DNA from: JAZKHT01 sp040385245
GTDB lineage: Bacteria > Pseudomonadota > Alphaproteobacteria > Rhodobacterales > Rhodobacteraceae
DNA length: 64,000 nucleotides
Assembly (NCBI GenBank): GCA_040385245.1
Contig: JAZKHT010000001.1
Span: forward strand, 558,001-622,000
Direction: 5' to 3'
A program made the translations under genes and the position numbers. Each line of letters begins with the position of its first letter. The stretch's first letter is position 1. Below, in pieces: positions 7,588 to 15,590 of the stretch. The notes under the pieces were generated by a model. It made no database searches and was not told the DNA's origin. It worked only from the letters and a program-made list of their open reading frames with translations.

Positions 7588-8402
7588 GTCAGGGCGGCCA
7601 AACGCTCCATCTCGGACAGGGCGTCGTCAAAACCTGCGGCCGACGCATCGGCCCCGGCGGCACCGACAAGGTCAAGGTCCATGGCCGCGATCTGCCCGCT
7701 GACCATGATCCGAACCCCCGGCTTGCTGACACGCAGAGCGACAATCAGACGGATCAGCGGCAGGAACGACCGTTTGCTGCCCGCCGACAGCCCGATCACC
7801 ATCCGGTCCGAGTGGACCAGTTCTTCCACCAGCGCCTCATGGGTGCGCCCGACCTTCAGGTCGATGTCCCATCCCTTGTTGCGCAGCAGGTCGGACGCCA
7901 TGATGACCCCCAGCGTATGGGTGTCGCCCGGAACCGACGCAAAGACAGCGGCGCGCTTGCCTGCACCGTAGGGTGTGGTCATGCTGCGGCGCAGGCCCAA
8001 CATGATCGCATAGATGCGGGCGGCGGCCAGCATGACGACGGAATAGCTGACATCGTCTTTTTCCCACCACTCGCCCAACCGTTGGGCGGCGGGGGCAAGG
8101 TGGCCCAGATACAGCGTTTCGACCGGAACACCCTGATCCAGGGCTGTGGCGATCATCCGGGCACCGGCGTCCTTGTCATCCGCGATCAGCGCGTGGCTGA
8201 GGGCATCGATGTCGTCGTCTGACAATCGTACCTGAATATCCGGCCGGGCGCGCGCACGGGCCGCCAGACGGGCGACCACCTCTTGCGCAAGATCGGCGAC
8301 TGCCGCGCGCGGCAACCGTTCCGAGATCATGCCCACTTCGGCATGTGCCCGATCATAGACCCCGCTGTCAAAGCGAAGGCGCTGCCTGCCTGCGTCTTCC
8401 AC
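7584..8402 (-). CDS. Cobalamin (B12)-binding domain regulatory protein, PpaA/AerR-like
   Basis: A 272-residue cytoplasmic protein with an N-terminal helical region and a C-terminal B12-binding Rossmann-like domain. The cobalamin motif DxHxxG is present as DTHTLG (Asp160, His162, Gly165). A helix-bundle segment RLGEWWEKDDVSYSVV (109-123) resembles the corrinoid-capping helices of CarH and AerR-type photoreceptors, and GLSAG (204-208) fits the second conserved loop. The GTG at 8402 has a GGGGGG site seven bases upstream; a TTG start 29 codons earlier lacks one. No enzyme domain or DNA-binding domain is attached, so a B12-sensing (possibly light-sensing) antirepressor role is the best guess. No photosynthesis genes are in the window. 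Confidence 0.8.
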   Translation of the reverse strand: MEDAGRQRLRFDSGVYDRAHAEVGMISERLPRAAVADLAQEVVARLAARARARPDIQVRLSDDDIDALSHALIADDKDAGARMIATALDQGVPVETLYLGHLAPAAQRLGEWWEKDDVSYSVVMLAAARIYAIMLGLRRSMTTPYGAGKRAAVFASVPGDTHTLGVIMASDLLRNKGWDIDLKVGRTHEALVEELVHSDRMVIGLSAGSKRSFLPLIRLIVALRVSKPGVRIMVSGQIAAMDLDLVGAAGADASAAGFDDALSEMERLAALT

Positions 8403-8695
8403 GTTGCGTCCCCCCTTGCCGTTCGTTCCGCTCTCCCCGAAACCGACGACTCCGTCCCATATCAAGCGACACGAGCGGACGCAAAACAAGATGAAACATG
8501 ACAGACTCGTGAAAACGGGAAATCCGTCCGATTTTGGGGAATACAGCGGGCAAGGTGGCGGAATTACCCCCCCTTCGGCTGCCGTTCCGGCCGCTTAGTG
8601 CGATCAGGGGCCGAGTAAAGGCATCCCTGCTGGTATTTCATCCCAAGATTGACGGTGTGCCCCCTGCCGCCACCGACCGGGGCAGGGGGCGTTGA
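8403..8695. other. Intergenic region between B12-binding and GYD genes
   Basis: Just under 300 bases between the start of the minus B12-binding gene and the 3' end of the minus GYD gene. It should contain the promoter of the B12-binding gene and the GYD terminator hairpin at 8659-8690. No ORF with a ribosome-binding site and credible composition was found, and no repeats were noted. Confidence 0.5.
8659..8690 (-). terminator. Hairpin downstream of the GYD-domain gene
   Basis: A perfect 10-bp inverted repeat (GCCCCCTGCC and GGCAGGGGGC) around a 12-base loop ends five bases from the GYD gene stop. It has the placement and strength of a transcription terminator for that minus-strand gene, although no clear run of T follows on that strand. 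Confidence 0.6.
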
Positions 8696-9025
8696 TCAGG
8701 CCATCGGCGGGCGATAGCCGGTGATCTTGCCAGCCATGCGCATGGCTTCGGCCGCCTCTTCCATCGTCATCAGCTTGGTCGTGGAGGCGGCCGAGACTGT
8801 GCCCGACGCGGCGACCGCCATCGCGCCTGCGGCCATCATCTTGTCGTCGGGGCCTTCGATCAGGCAAATCACGTCATATTTGCCAAAGGCAAAGAACATG
8901 TGGTGCAACTTGCCCCCCAACCCCTCGACCAGGGCCGACGCGGCGGCACGACGGTCGGTGGGGTGTGTGACAAGCGCCTTTATGGCCTCTGGGCTGTAGG
9001 CGATCTGGTACAGATAGAATGACAT
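8696..9025 (-). CDS. GYD domain-containing protein
   Basis: A 109-residue protein with the ferredoxin-like GYD fold: MSFYLYQIAYSPEAIKALV, then a central FFAFGKYDVICLIEGPDD segment carrying the GxYD signature. GYD proteins are small cytoplasmic proteins of poorly known role. An AGGAGG eight bases before the ATG at 9025 decides the start. It is transcribed alone, divergent from the hemerythrin-like gene, and is followed by a strong hairpin. Function beyond family membership cannot be stated. Confidence 0.85.
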   Translation of the reverse strand: MSFYLYQIAYSPEAIKALVTHPTDRRAAASALVEGLGGKLHHMFFAFGKYDVICLIEGPDDKMMAAGAMAVAASGTVSAASTTKLMTMEEAAEAMRMAGKITGYRPPMA

Positions 9026-9242
9026 GGTCGATCCCTCCTGATGTGGTGGTCCGTCCGGTCTGCTTTCTGCCTTTGGGTCGCATGCAGGCCGAAAGGCACC
9101 GATGCACCGCCAAAATCCGACGGCTTGGCAGCCAAGGCAGCGGCTGCGTGGCCATCTTAGCACGAAACGAAGCGCGCAGCATGCGTTCCCCGCGCTGGAC
9201 GTGCCCGCGATCCTGCGTCAGACAAACGGAATGGAATACGAG

Positions 9243-9803
9243 ATGACATTAGAGGTGCGGGACAGCCTGCCCGACGCGCTGCAGGTCTTGCTGCACGACT
9301 ATCCCCGTGTGGGCTGGCCACTGGACGCAAATTTCGACGGGCTGGTGCGGTTCTGGCTGGATCGGCATCTGGCCTTTCGCCGCCTGATGGGCCTGATGCA
9401 GGCCGAGACGGCGCAGTTTCTGGACCGCAACGCCGATCCAAGGGTCTTTGCGTCGCGCCTGTCGCGGTTGGGCGGGCAGTTCGTGGGCGATCTGCAAGGG
9501 CATCACCAGATCGAGGATGCGCATTACTTTCCCGCCCTGTCCGCGCTTGAATCCCGCATCGCGGCGGGGTTTGATTTGCTGGACAGCGATCACCACGCGC
9601 TGGATCTGCACCTTGAGGGGTTCGTCACATCGGCCAACGGCGTTCTGACACGGTTGGATGACCGCCACGCGATGCAAACGGCGGCAGGCACCTTCGCCCG
9701 CGATCTGGCAGGGTTGGAGGGGTTGCTGAACCGGCATCTGATCGACGAAGAGGATCTGGTGGTGCCGGTGATCTTGCGCCACGGGGCGGGCGCATTGGGA
9801 TGA
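9243..9803 (+). CDS. Hemerythrin HHE domain-containing protein
   Basis: A 186-residue helical protein with a hemerythrin-like cation-binding layout: HLAFRRLMGLM, LQGHHQIEDAHYFP, DSDHHALDLHLE and NRHLIDEEDLVVP supply the His and acidic residues of a di-iron site. Such proteins bind O2 or NO, or store iron, in the cytoplasm. The start is uncertain between 9231 and 9243; the latter has a weak GGA upstream. It overlaps the mutarotase-like gene by ATGA, so the two are made together, an unusual pairing. The family call is firm; the role is not known. Confidence 0.8.
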   Translation: MTLEVRDSLPDALQVLLHDYPRVGWPLDANFDGLVRFWLDRHLAFRRLMGLMQAETAQFLDRNADPRVFASRLSRLGGQFVGDLQGHHQIEDAHYFPALSALESRIAAGFDLLDSDHHALDLHLEGFVTSANGVLTRLDDRHAMQTAAGTFARDLAGLEGLLNRHLIDEEDLVVPVILRHGAGALG

Positions 9804-10795
9804 GCGATCAGCGCGATCTGGTCTGGCCGCGGGGGCGGCTGACGGTGCAGCGGTTGGGCGCGATGCTTGGCCCGGTGGAATTTCATCTGCCCGACGGTCC
9901 GACCGTTTCGCCCCTGCATGTTGCCCCTTGGGCGGATGAGGGTGGCTCGGATGCCTTGCCCGGCATCCTGCAACGGTTGCGCGGGGAATGGCCCTGCGTG
10001 CCCTTTGGCGCACCGCGTGTCTTGCCCTTGCAAGGCGACTGGGCGGAGTTGCTGCCCGAAGGCGCGACAGACCACCCGCACGGCCCCAGCAGCAACCTGA
10101 ATTGGGATTGGCTGGCGGCACCGGACGGAGAGTTGCGGCTGGCGCTGGATTACCCGCCCGATCACCCGATCCGGCGGGTGGAGCGTCATATCCGCCCCGA
10201 CCCCGACGCGTGCCTGATCCATCTGACGTTGATCATCCATCCGCGTGCCGACTGCACCCTGCCCATCGGCCTGCACCCGGTCTTTCGCCTGCCTTATGCA
10301 CGCGGTACTGTGCGGCTGGATGTCGGCCCCTGTCAGGGGGTGCTGACCTTTCCGTGTCAGGCCGAACCGGGCGTTTCGGCCTTTGCCCCCGCCCGGCAGG
10401 TTCCCGGTCTGGACGGCATTCCGCTGACGGCTGGCGGGCAGATCGACGCCACGCGCCTGCCCTTGCCGAGCGCGACCGAGGAACTGGTGCAGGTCATCGG
10501 CGCGTCGGGCCGGGTGCGGCTGCACCACGACGGCTGGTTTGCGGAACTGGCATGGGACAGGGAGCATTTTCCCAGTCTGATGCTGTGGCTGTCGAACCGG
10601 GGGCGGCAAGGCTTTCCGTGGAATGGCCGCCACCTGGCGCTGGGGGTGGAACCGGTCTGTTCCGCCTTTGACCTGGGCACCACGATCAGCGCCGGTCAGA
10701 ACCCCATTTCAACCCAAGGCGTGCCCACAGCGCAGGTGTTCCGCGCGGGAAAAGTGTTTTCGACCGCCTACAGTATCGGGGCGCATCCGGGGTAA
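9800..10795 (+). CDS. Aldose 1-epimerase (galactose mutarotase)-like protein
   Basis: A 331-residue beta-sandwich protein resembling galactose mutarotases. HPHGPSSNLNW (around 93), the GLHPVFRLPY loop (around 157) and the late GVEPVCSAFDLG segment (about 285) supply the His and Glu residues expected at a mutarotase-type sugar site. No signal peptide is seen, so it should be cytoplasmic. The start ATG overlaps the upstream hemerythrin stop. It may be a distant family member acting on an unknown sugar; substrate-binding residues cannot be assigned from sequence alone. A GC-rich hairpin follows 27 bases after the stop. Confidence 0.65.
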   Translation: MSDQRDLVWPRGRLTVQRLGAMLGPVEFHLPDGPTVSPLHVAPWADEGGSDALPGILQRLRGEWPCVPFGAPRVLPLQGDWAELLPEGATDHPHGPSSNLNWDWLAAPDGELRLALDYPPDHPIRRVERHIRPDPDACLIHLTLIIHPRADCTLPIGLHPVFRLPYARGTVRLDVGPCQGVLTFPCQAEPGVSAFAPARQVPGLDGIPLTAGGQIDATRLPLPSATEELVQVIGASGRVRLHHDGWFAELAWDREHFPSLMLWLSNRGRQGFPWNGRHLALGVEPVCSAFDLGTTISAGQNPISTQGVPTAQVFRAGKVFSTAYSIGAHPG

Positions 10796-10821
10796 GCGCG
10801 TTGGCTGTTTCGGGCGCAGAA

Positions 10822-10842
10822 CGGGGGGTTTCACACCCCCCG
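10822..10842. repeat. GC-rich hairpin resembling a Rhodobacterales intergenic palindromic repeat
   Basis: An 8-bp stem (CGGGGGGT with ACCCCCCG) around TTCAC is followed by another C-run, GTGGGATATTT and a purine-rich GGGAAGAGGAA stretch. From memory, elements of this form (GGGGTTTCACACCCC, C-run, GGATATTT, purine tail) recur between genes in Rhodobacterales genomes. Here it separates the convergent mutarotase-like and VOC genes and probably acts as a terminator. Only one copy was noticed in this window. Confidence 0.55.
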
Positions 10843-10896
10843 CACCCCCCGTGGGATATTTGCGGGAAGAGGAATGCGGATTAGGTTCAGGTTGGG

Positions 10897-11265
10897 TCAG
10901 GTGTGAACCGCCTCGATCCGGTGACCGTCAGCATCAATGATGAACGCGGCATAATAGGTGGGACCATAGGCAGGGCGCAGGCCCGGTGCGCCATTGTCAC
11001 GCGCACCGCCCTGAAGTGCTGCGGCATGGAACCGGTCCACCGCCCCACGCGACGGGGCGCGAAAGGCAAGATGAAAGCCGGGGCCAGCGGCGAGGGCAGG
11101 TTGGCGCAGGGCAAGGGCGAACTGATCGTCGCCCCCTGTTTCGCCGTATCCGACAAAGGTTGCATCGGCAAAGACGCATCCGTATCCTAGGGCCGCAAGC
11201 GCCGGGTCATAGACCGCGCGCGCCCGCGCCAGATCGGCCACGGGCAGCGAGAGGTGGTGCAGCAT
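10897..11265 (-). CDS. VOC family protein (glyoxalase/bleomycin-resistance fold)
   Basis: A 122-residue vicinal-oxygen-chelate protein. MLHHLSLPVADLARARAVYDPALAALGYG is a typical first beta-alpha-beta unit with a metal-ligand His, and the end YAAFIIDADGHRIEAV carries the C-terminal ligand Glu. The start overlaps the upstream CRTAC1 gene stop by one base (TGATG), so it is the last gene of the haloperoxidase operon. Members act as lyases, dioxygenases or binding proteins; the reaction is unknown here. It lacks a signal peptide whereas its two operon partners appear exported, so it probably works in the cytoplasm. Confidence 0.8.
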   Translation of the reverse strand: MLHHLSLPVADLARARAVYDPALAALGYGCVFADATFVGYGETGGDDQFALALRQPALAAGPGFHLAFRAPSRGAVDRFHAAALQGGARDNGAPGLRPAYGPTYYAAFIIDADGHRIEAVHT

Positions 11266-12815
11266 CAGGGGTGCCAAACCGCTACACCGTCGCGCCGTGC
11301 GATCTGAAAACTGTTGGCGGCCACGGCGACCCAATCCCCAGCCGTGCCGTCTGGCCAGATCACCCGGACCTCTGCCCCGGTCGCATCGCCAAGGCCAAAG
11401 TGCCACCAACCCAACTGCCCGCTGGCATGACCCCCGCCCGAGGTGATTTCGCGCCGGGCCACGACATCGCCGCGCCGCACCTCGATCCAGGCGCCGATGG
11501 CGTCACGGTTGGGGCTGGGCTGATCCAGCCGGATTTGCAGCCAGTTGCCCGGGGCTTGTGTGGTGTTGCGCCAGATTTGCGCCGTTTCCCAGCGGTTGAC
11601 GACCACGATGTCCAGCAGCCCGTCCAGATTGAAATCGGTGACGGCCCCGCCGCGCCCGATGGACAGACTTGCCACGCCCGCCACATCGCCCTTTTCGACA
11701 AAACTGCCGTCCGGGCTTTGCATCAGCAGGTTGTTGGGGTCACGCTGCGCAAAGTCGGGCATTTGGGCCACATTGCCCTTGACCACGAACAGGTCGGTCA
11801 GGCCGTCGTTGTCGACATCTTCGAACTGCGCGTGCCAGGCGGTGCTGGGCCGCGTCTCGCCGCCCGTGTAGGGCATATGCGCGGTCACCCCTTTGGCAAA
11901 GGCGACGTCGCTGTAGACGGGTTTCGGGGCCAGATCCGGTGCTGCAAGGGTTTGCAGCTTGTTGTCTGCCATGCTGGTCAGGAAATATTCAGGAAAGCCG
12001 TCGGCGTTCAGATCGGTGCTGGCGATGCCCATGCCCCAGATGCGCAGACGGGCCCAACCGTCGGTTTCGGTAAACAGCGCAGGTGGCTGGCCGGGATCGA
12101 TGCGCCACATCTGTTCCTGCCCGCCCTTGTAATATTCGCGGTCGTTCGACACCCGCAGGCTGGGCGTGCCCGAGCGGTTCCAGTCAGTGAACAGCATCGA
12201 CAGCGCGCAAAAGCTGGGCGTCAGGGGGAGGGGCGGGGCAAAGCCTGTCACCGCCCCCCGGTGCAGCCAGTTGTCGGTGCACGATCCCCAGGGGAACGCC
12301 TCTTCCTTGCGGTCGACGTAATTGCCGATGGCCAGGCTGGGCCAGGGTGCCCCGCCTTCCCATGTGGCGGCAAAGGCGGCGGACCAGGCATCGCCGCCGT
12401 CAAACCCCCACGCCTCGTTCGCGCGTTCAAACCGGCAGTCGCCCAGGCCGCGCATCACCAGATTTTCGCCAAGGCGCAGCAGGGCGATGTCGGTGATCCC
12501 GTCGCTGTCGATATCAAGCGGATAGGCACCAAGGACGGCGTCAAGCTCCAGCCCGCTGGGGGTGGCGGCAAAGGACAGCGGGCCGCCTTGTGTGGATTGG
12601 TTGCGGTAGAAGGTGGCCGGCTTCGCACCGCCCGCCAGCAGCAGATCGGGAAAACCGTTCGCGTCACAGTCAAAGGCGGCGGCACCACCGCCCACCATAT
12701 ATTCCCAATCACCTTCATAGACAGAGGCGATGCCAGAGGGGGTGGTCTCCTCGACAAAGCTTTGCGCGGTGGCGGTGCAGGGAACAAGGGCTGCCAGCAA
12801 CAAAAGGGTGCGCAT
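11265..12815 (-). CDS. CRTAC1-like FG-GAP/VCBS repeat protein with ASPIC/UnbV C-terminus, exported
   Basis: A 516-residue secreted protein with signal peptide MRTLLLLAALVPCTATAQS. It has a beta-propeller of FG-GAP repeats with calcium loops: FDCDANGFPDLLL, LDIDSDGITDIALL, TDLNADGFPEYFL, EDVDNDGLTDLFVV and TDFNLDGLLDIVVV. The end, from WLQIRLDQPSPNRDAIGAWI through VRVIWPDGTAGDW, is an ASPIC/UnbV domain. It starts three bases after the haloperoxidase stop and overlaps the VOC gene. Such repeat proteins often neighbour vanadium haloperoxidases. It may act as a scaffold or ligand-binding partner in the periplasm or outside the cell; no catalytic role is evident. Confidence 0.88.
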   Translation of the reverse strand: MRTLLLLAALVPCTATAQSFVEETTPSGIASVYEGDWEYMVGGGAAAFDCDANGFPDLLLAGGAKPATFYRNQSTQGGPLSFAATPSGLELDAVLGAYPLDIDSDGITDIALLRLGENLVMRGLGDCRFERANEAWGFDGGDAWSAAFAATWEGGAPWPSLAIGNYVDRKEEAFPWGSCTDNWLHRGAVTGFAPPLPLTPSFCALSMLFTDWNRSGTPSLRVSNDREYYKGGQEQMWRIDPGQPPALFTETDGWARLRIWGMGIASTDLNADGFPEYFLTSMADNKLQTLAAPDLAPKPVYSDVAFAKGVTAHMPYTGGETRPSTAWHAQFEDVDNDGLTDLFVVKGNVAQMPDFAQRDPNNLLMQSPDGSFVEKGDVAGVASLSIGRGGAVTDFNLDGLLDIVVVNRWETAQIWRNTTQAPGNWLQIRLDQPSPNRDAIGAWIEVRRGDVVARREITSGGGHASGQLGWWHFGLGDATGAEVRVIWPDGTAGDWVAVAANSFQIARRDGVAVWHP

Positions 12816-12818
12816 CTG

Positions 12819-14132
12819 TCAGACCCCCGTCATCAAGGCTGCGGCATGGGCACCGACGCAACGGCCCTGATCCAGCCCGCGTTCGATGGCGGCGCGAAAA
12901 TGGATGCCGCCGTACAGGCGGGAAATCCCCGCCTCTTGCGCGGCGGTCCAGAAGTCGGGATAGGCGCGGACGGGCAGGCCGTCATCGACATGGGTTGCGT
13001 CCTCGAAGGCGAAATCTGTGCCAAAAGCCGCAGTCAGCACCGTCGCCGCCGCCCCCGATTGGGTGCTGTGGCCGCTGGGATATTCGGGAAAGGGCGGGGT
13101 GATCAGCATCGGGGTCCACGCAGGGTCGATCACGCGGCGGATATAGGTGACGGGGCGCAGCAGGTCGTATGCGAACTTCGATTGCCAGCAGGCGATGAAG
13201 CTGTCGGCGATGGCGACGCCAAGGCGGGCCATCAGGACGGCGCTGACCTCCACCGGCAGGGCATCGCGTTCGATGATGCCCCAGGCGATGGATATCCAGT
13301 GACCGGGGGGCGTAGGGGACAGCATCGGATCGTCCGACCAGAACCGCGCGATCAGGCGCTGCTCGTCGGTCAGGGTGCGGGTGACGTCATACACCTCTCG
13401 TGCTTCTTTGTAGAAGGGCGATCCCGGGTCTTCGCTGTAGTCGGGTGGCGGGGGCAGGGGGCAGGCATCCGCCGTGGGCATGGCAAAGGGGCGGTTGGTG
13501 CCCCATTGGGGCAAAAGCGGGGCCTGCTGTTGGCGCACAAGGCTGGTGGGCACCCAGTGTTCGGGGCCGTCCTGCGGCGTGTAGCTGTGCGGAAAGCCCA
13601 TGTTCTCGACGACGTGGCCGCCATCATCCAGCGACCAGTTCAGGATATGGGCGGCGATGGCCTGACCCTGCGCTTCGGACCGTTGCACCACATCGGCGGG
13701 CACGCCTGCGACCGCCTGTGCGCGCAGCTTACCCTCCATCGCGGTCATGGCGCGCTGGCCTGTGGGGCCGGTGTTGCCGAAAAAGGCGTGGGCTGCGGCG
13801 GCCATGGCCGCCTGCATCACGACGGCCCTGTCCTGCGGGCCGGATGCTGCGGGCGCGGGCAGGGGCGTCAGGCCGTTCACCTGCCCCGCAAGGCTGCGCA
13901 ATGCCGGGTTTCCTGCTGCCACCACCTCGAACGCGGTGATGCCCAGATAGGCAAAGGCGCGGCTGGCGACGGGGGGCGAATAGGTCGGCGTGTGGCGCAC
14001 CAGTTCCAGGATCAGCCGATACCAGGTGTGCAGCACCGGACCGGGGTCTGCCGGAGCAGCGGTTGCCGCGACAGACGGCAGCGCAAACGCCGCCGCCAAT
14101 CCAAATGTCACCATCCGACGATTTGCGTCCAT
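12819..14132 (-). CDS. Vanadium-dependent haloperoxidase / PAP2-superfamily protein, exported
   Basis: A 437-residue helical protein with the full vanadate/phosphate-binding set: KFAYDLLRP (Lys319, Arg326, Pro327), PSGH (Ser353, Gly354, His355) and SRLYGGIH (Arg405, His411). Vanadium haloperoxidases oxidise halides with H2O2; related PAP2 proteins remove phosphate. The Asp that normally follows the last His by four residues is Ala415 here. The N-terminus ANRRMVTFGLAAAFALPSVAATAA looks like a Tat or Sec signal. A GGGGGG site nine bases before 14132 favours this start over an upstream ATG 13 codons earlier. It leads an operon with CRTAC1-like and VOC proteins. Confidence 0.85.
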   Translation of the reverse strand: MDANRRMVTFGLAAAFALPSVAATAAPADPGPVLHTWYRLILELVRHTPTYSPPVASRAFAYLGITAFEVVAAGNPALRSLAGQVNGLTPLPAPAASGPQDRAVVMQAAMAAAAHAFFGNTGPTGQRAMTAMEGKLRAQAVAGVPADVVQRSEAQGQAIAAHILNWSLDDGGHVVENMGFPHSYTPQDGPEHWVPTSLVRQQQAPLLPQWGTNRPFAMPTADACPLPPPPDYSEDPGSPFYKEAREVYDVTRTLTDEQRLIARFWSDDPMLSPTPPGHWISIAWGIIERDALPVEVSAVLMARLGVAIADSFIACWQSKFAYDLLRPVTYIRRVIDPAWTPMLITPPFPEYPSGHSTQSGAAATVLTAAFGTDFAFEDATHVDDGLPVRAYPDFWTAAQEAGISRLYGGIHFRAAIERGLDQGRCVGAHAAALMTGV

Positions 14133-14195
14133 TGCCCGTTGCCCCCCGGTTATCGCGCGACAGGTAAACATGTTACCGCAATCAATCGCAAGCGG

Positions 14196-15386
14196 TCAGC
14201 CAACGCCGATCATCCCCGTCGGTAGCGTATTCATGCAATCCGCCCCGGTTTCGGTGATGAGGTACTGGTTTTCGAGGATCAGGCCGCCCAGGCCCGTGAC
14301 ATACCACGGCGTCTCGAATGCCAGCACCATGCCGGGCTCCAGCGTGACGGGGCTGTCTGCGGCGAAAAACGGCCATTCCTCGCTGCCAAGCGATGCGCCC
14401 AGTCCGTGACCAAAGTGGCCACGGCTGAATTCGGGAAAGCCTGCGGCGCGGATCGCGGCTTGCGTGGCGCGATGCACCTCGGCCATGGGGGTGCCGGGGG
14501 TCAGCAGGGCCGACCCTGCCGCGAACCCGGCGGCCAGCGCATCAAACAGGCGGGTCTGGTGCGCATCCGGGGGGCCAAGGCAAAAGGTGCGCCCGGTATC
14601 AGAGGTGTAGCCCTCCATGACGCAGCCGACATCGACCTTGACCAGATCACCCTTGCGCGCCACGGCATTGCCGCCCCAGGGGTCCGGCCCGACCGAGATG
14701 TACTCCCACGCGCCCGACAGCGGTGCGTCGCTCCGGTGGGCGGCAATGGCGCTGGCCCAGACGGCGGCCAGATCGTCACGGCTGATGCCGGGGGCGATGG
14801 CGTCGCGAACCGCGCTGATCCCCGTTTCGGCAAGATGCGCGGCCCGCCGCAACAGCGTGATCTCGGACGGCGATTTCACCATTTTCAACCGCGCGACCAG
14901 TTCGGTCGCATCGACCAGACCGGGCAGGACCGCAGCCATCCCCGGCCAGTCGCGCGCGGAAATCGCTGCCAACTCTACACCCACGCGCGACAGGCCCCGC
15001 TCGGCCATTCCCCCAGCCAGATGCCGCCAGCAGATCGCGTCCTCAAAGGTTGTGGGGCGGGCAAAACCCGGTGCGCGCTGTCCCCAATCGACCCTGCCGC
15101 CGTGCAGATTGGCGGTTTCCACCCAGATCGGGCTTTCGCGCAGATCCGCTATGGCGCTGGCCCTTCTGAACGCAGGCGCAAAAAGATCGCTGGCCACCGC
15201 CAGTTCCGGCACGCCCGGATCGGCGGGCACCAGCGCGGCCACGGCCCCCGCCCGCCGCCACATCGTGGCAACCCCCGCCGGTGCGCCTGTCGCATGGGAA
15301 AAACTTTCCGGCGACAACAGGATCACCGCGTCCAGCCCCGCCGCCTGCATCAATCGCCCCGCGCGGGCCCTGTCCAGATGTGCCAT
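14196..15386 (-). CDS. M24 family metallopeptidase (Xaa-Pro dipeptidase/aminopeptidase-like)
   Basis: A 396-residue cytoplasmic pita-bread peptidase. An N-terminal creatinase-like domain precedes the catalytic domain with metal ligands VDVGC (Asp252), SDTGRTF (Asp263), GHFGHGLG (His327), AFETP (Glu358) and LENQYLI (Glu372). The start at 15386 has AGGGAA seven bases upstream; the longer open frame to 15470 runs into the promoter region. It is divergent from a complete dipeptide-type ABC importer that ends in an M19 dipeptidase, so it probably cleaves imported Xaa-Pro dipeptides or related amides. Creatinase-like or ectoine-hydrolase-like specificity is possible in this family. Confidence 0.87.
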   Translation of the reverse strand: MAHLDRARAGRLMQAAGLDAVILLSPESFSHATGAPAGVATMWRRAGAVAALVPADPGVPELAVASDLFAPAFRRASAIADLRESPIWVETANLHGGRVDWGQRAPGFARPTTFEDAICWRHLAGGMAERGLSRVGVELAAISARDWPGMAAVLPGLVDATELVARLKMVKSPSEITLLRRAAHLAETGISAVRDAIAPGISRDDLAAVWASAIAAHRSDAPLSGAWEYISVGPDPWGGNAVARKGDLVKVDVGCVMEGYTSDTGRTFCLGPPDAHQTRLFDALAAGFAAGSALLTPGTPMAEVHRATQAAIRAAGFPEFSRGHFGHGLGASLGSEEWPFFAADSPVTLEPGMVLAFETPWYVTGLGGLILENQYLITETGADCMNTLPTGMIGVG

Positions 15387-15485
15387 CCCGTGTTTCCCTG
15401 CCGTGTCCGACCGTTTTCTGTTTGCCCGATTATTTTCGTCCGCATGGAAACGAACAGCCTTGCCCTGCATTCACGCATCGGCGCG

Positions 15486-15522
15486 CTTGACTTCGCGCAC
15501 GTCAAGGGAACACCTTGTCCCT
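15486..15522. promoter_or_regulatory. Two adjacent dyads in the peptidase/importer divergent promoter
   Basis: CTTGAC and GTCAAG form an inverted repeat with a nine-base spacer (15486-15506). It abuts a second one, AGGGA and TCCCT with an eight-base spacer (15505-15522). They lie 70-105 bases upstream of the binding-protein start in the gap between the divergent M24 peptidase and ABC importer genes. TTGACT in the first could also serve as a -35 element. They are candidate operator sites; no regulator gene is adjacent. Confidence 0.35.
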
Positions 15523-15590
15523 ATAGCGCGCAAGATCGGTGCCGGAATTTTCGTTCCACAAAAACAAAAATCGAAAACAGGGAGTTACGC

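Noticed and set aside
7005..8222. Plus-strand frame of about 400 codons across the small membrane protein and B12-binding genes
   Set aside because: It is out of frame with two better-supported genes and gives a low-complexity His/Arg/Gly protein with no motif.
10986..14225. Very long plus-strand open frame (over 1000 codons) opposite the haloperoxidase and CRTAC1-like genes
   Set aside because: It is an antisense frame kept open by high G+C; its translation is Arg/His/Gly-rich without domains, while the minus-strand genes have signal peptides, motifs and ribosome-binding sites.
14406..15590. Large upstream extension of the peptide-binding protein gene
   Set aside because: The extension is antisense to the M24 peptidase gene; the signal peptide and ribosome-binding site place the start at 15591.
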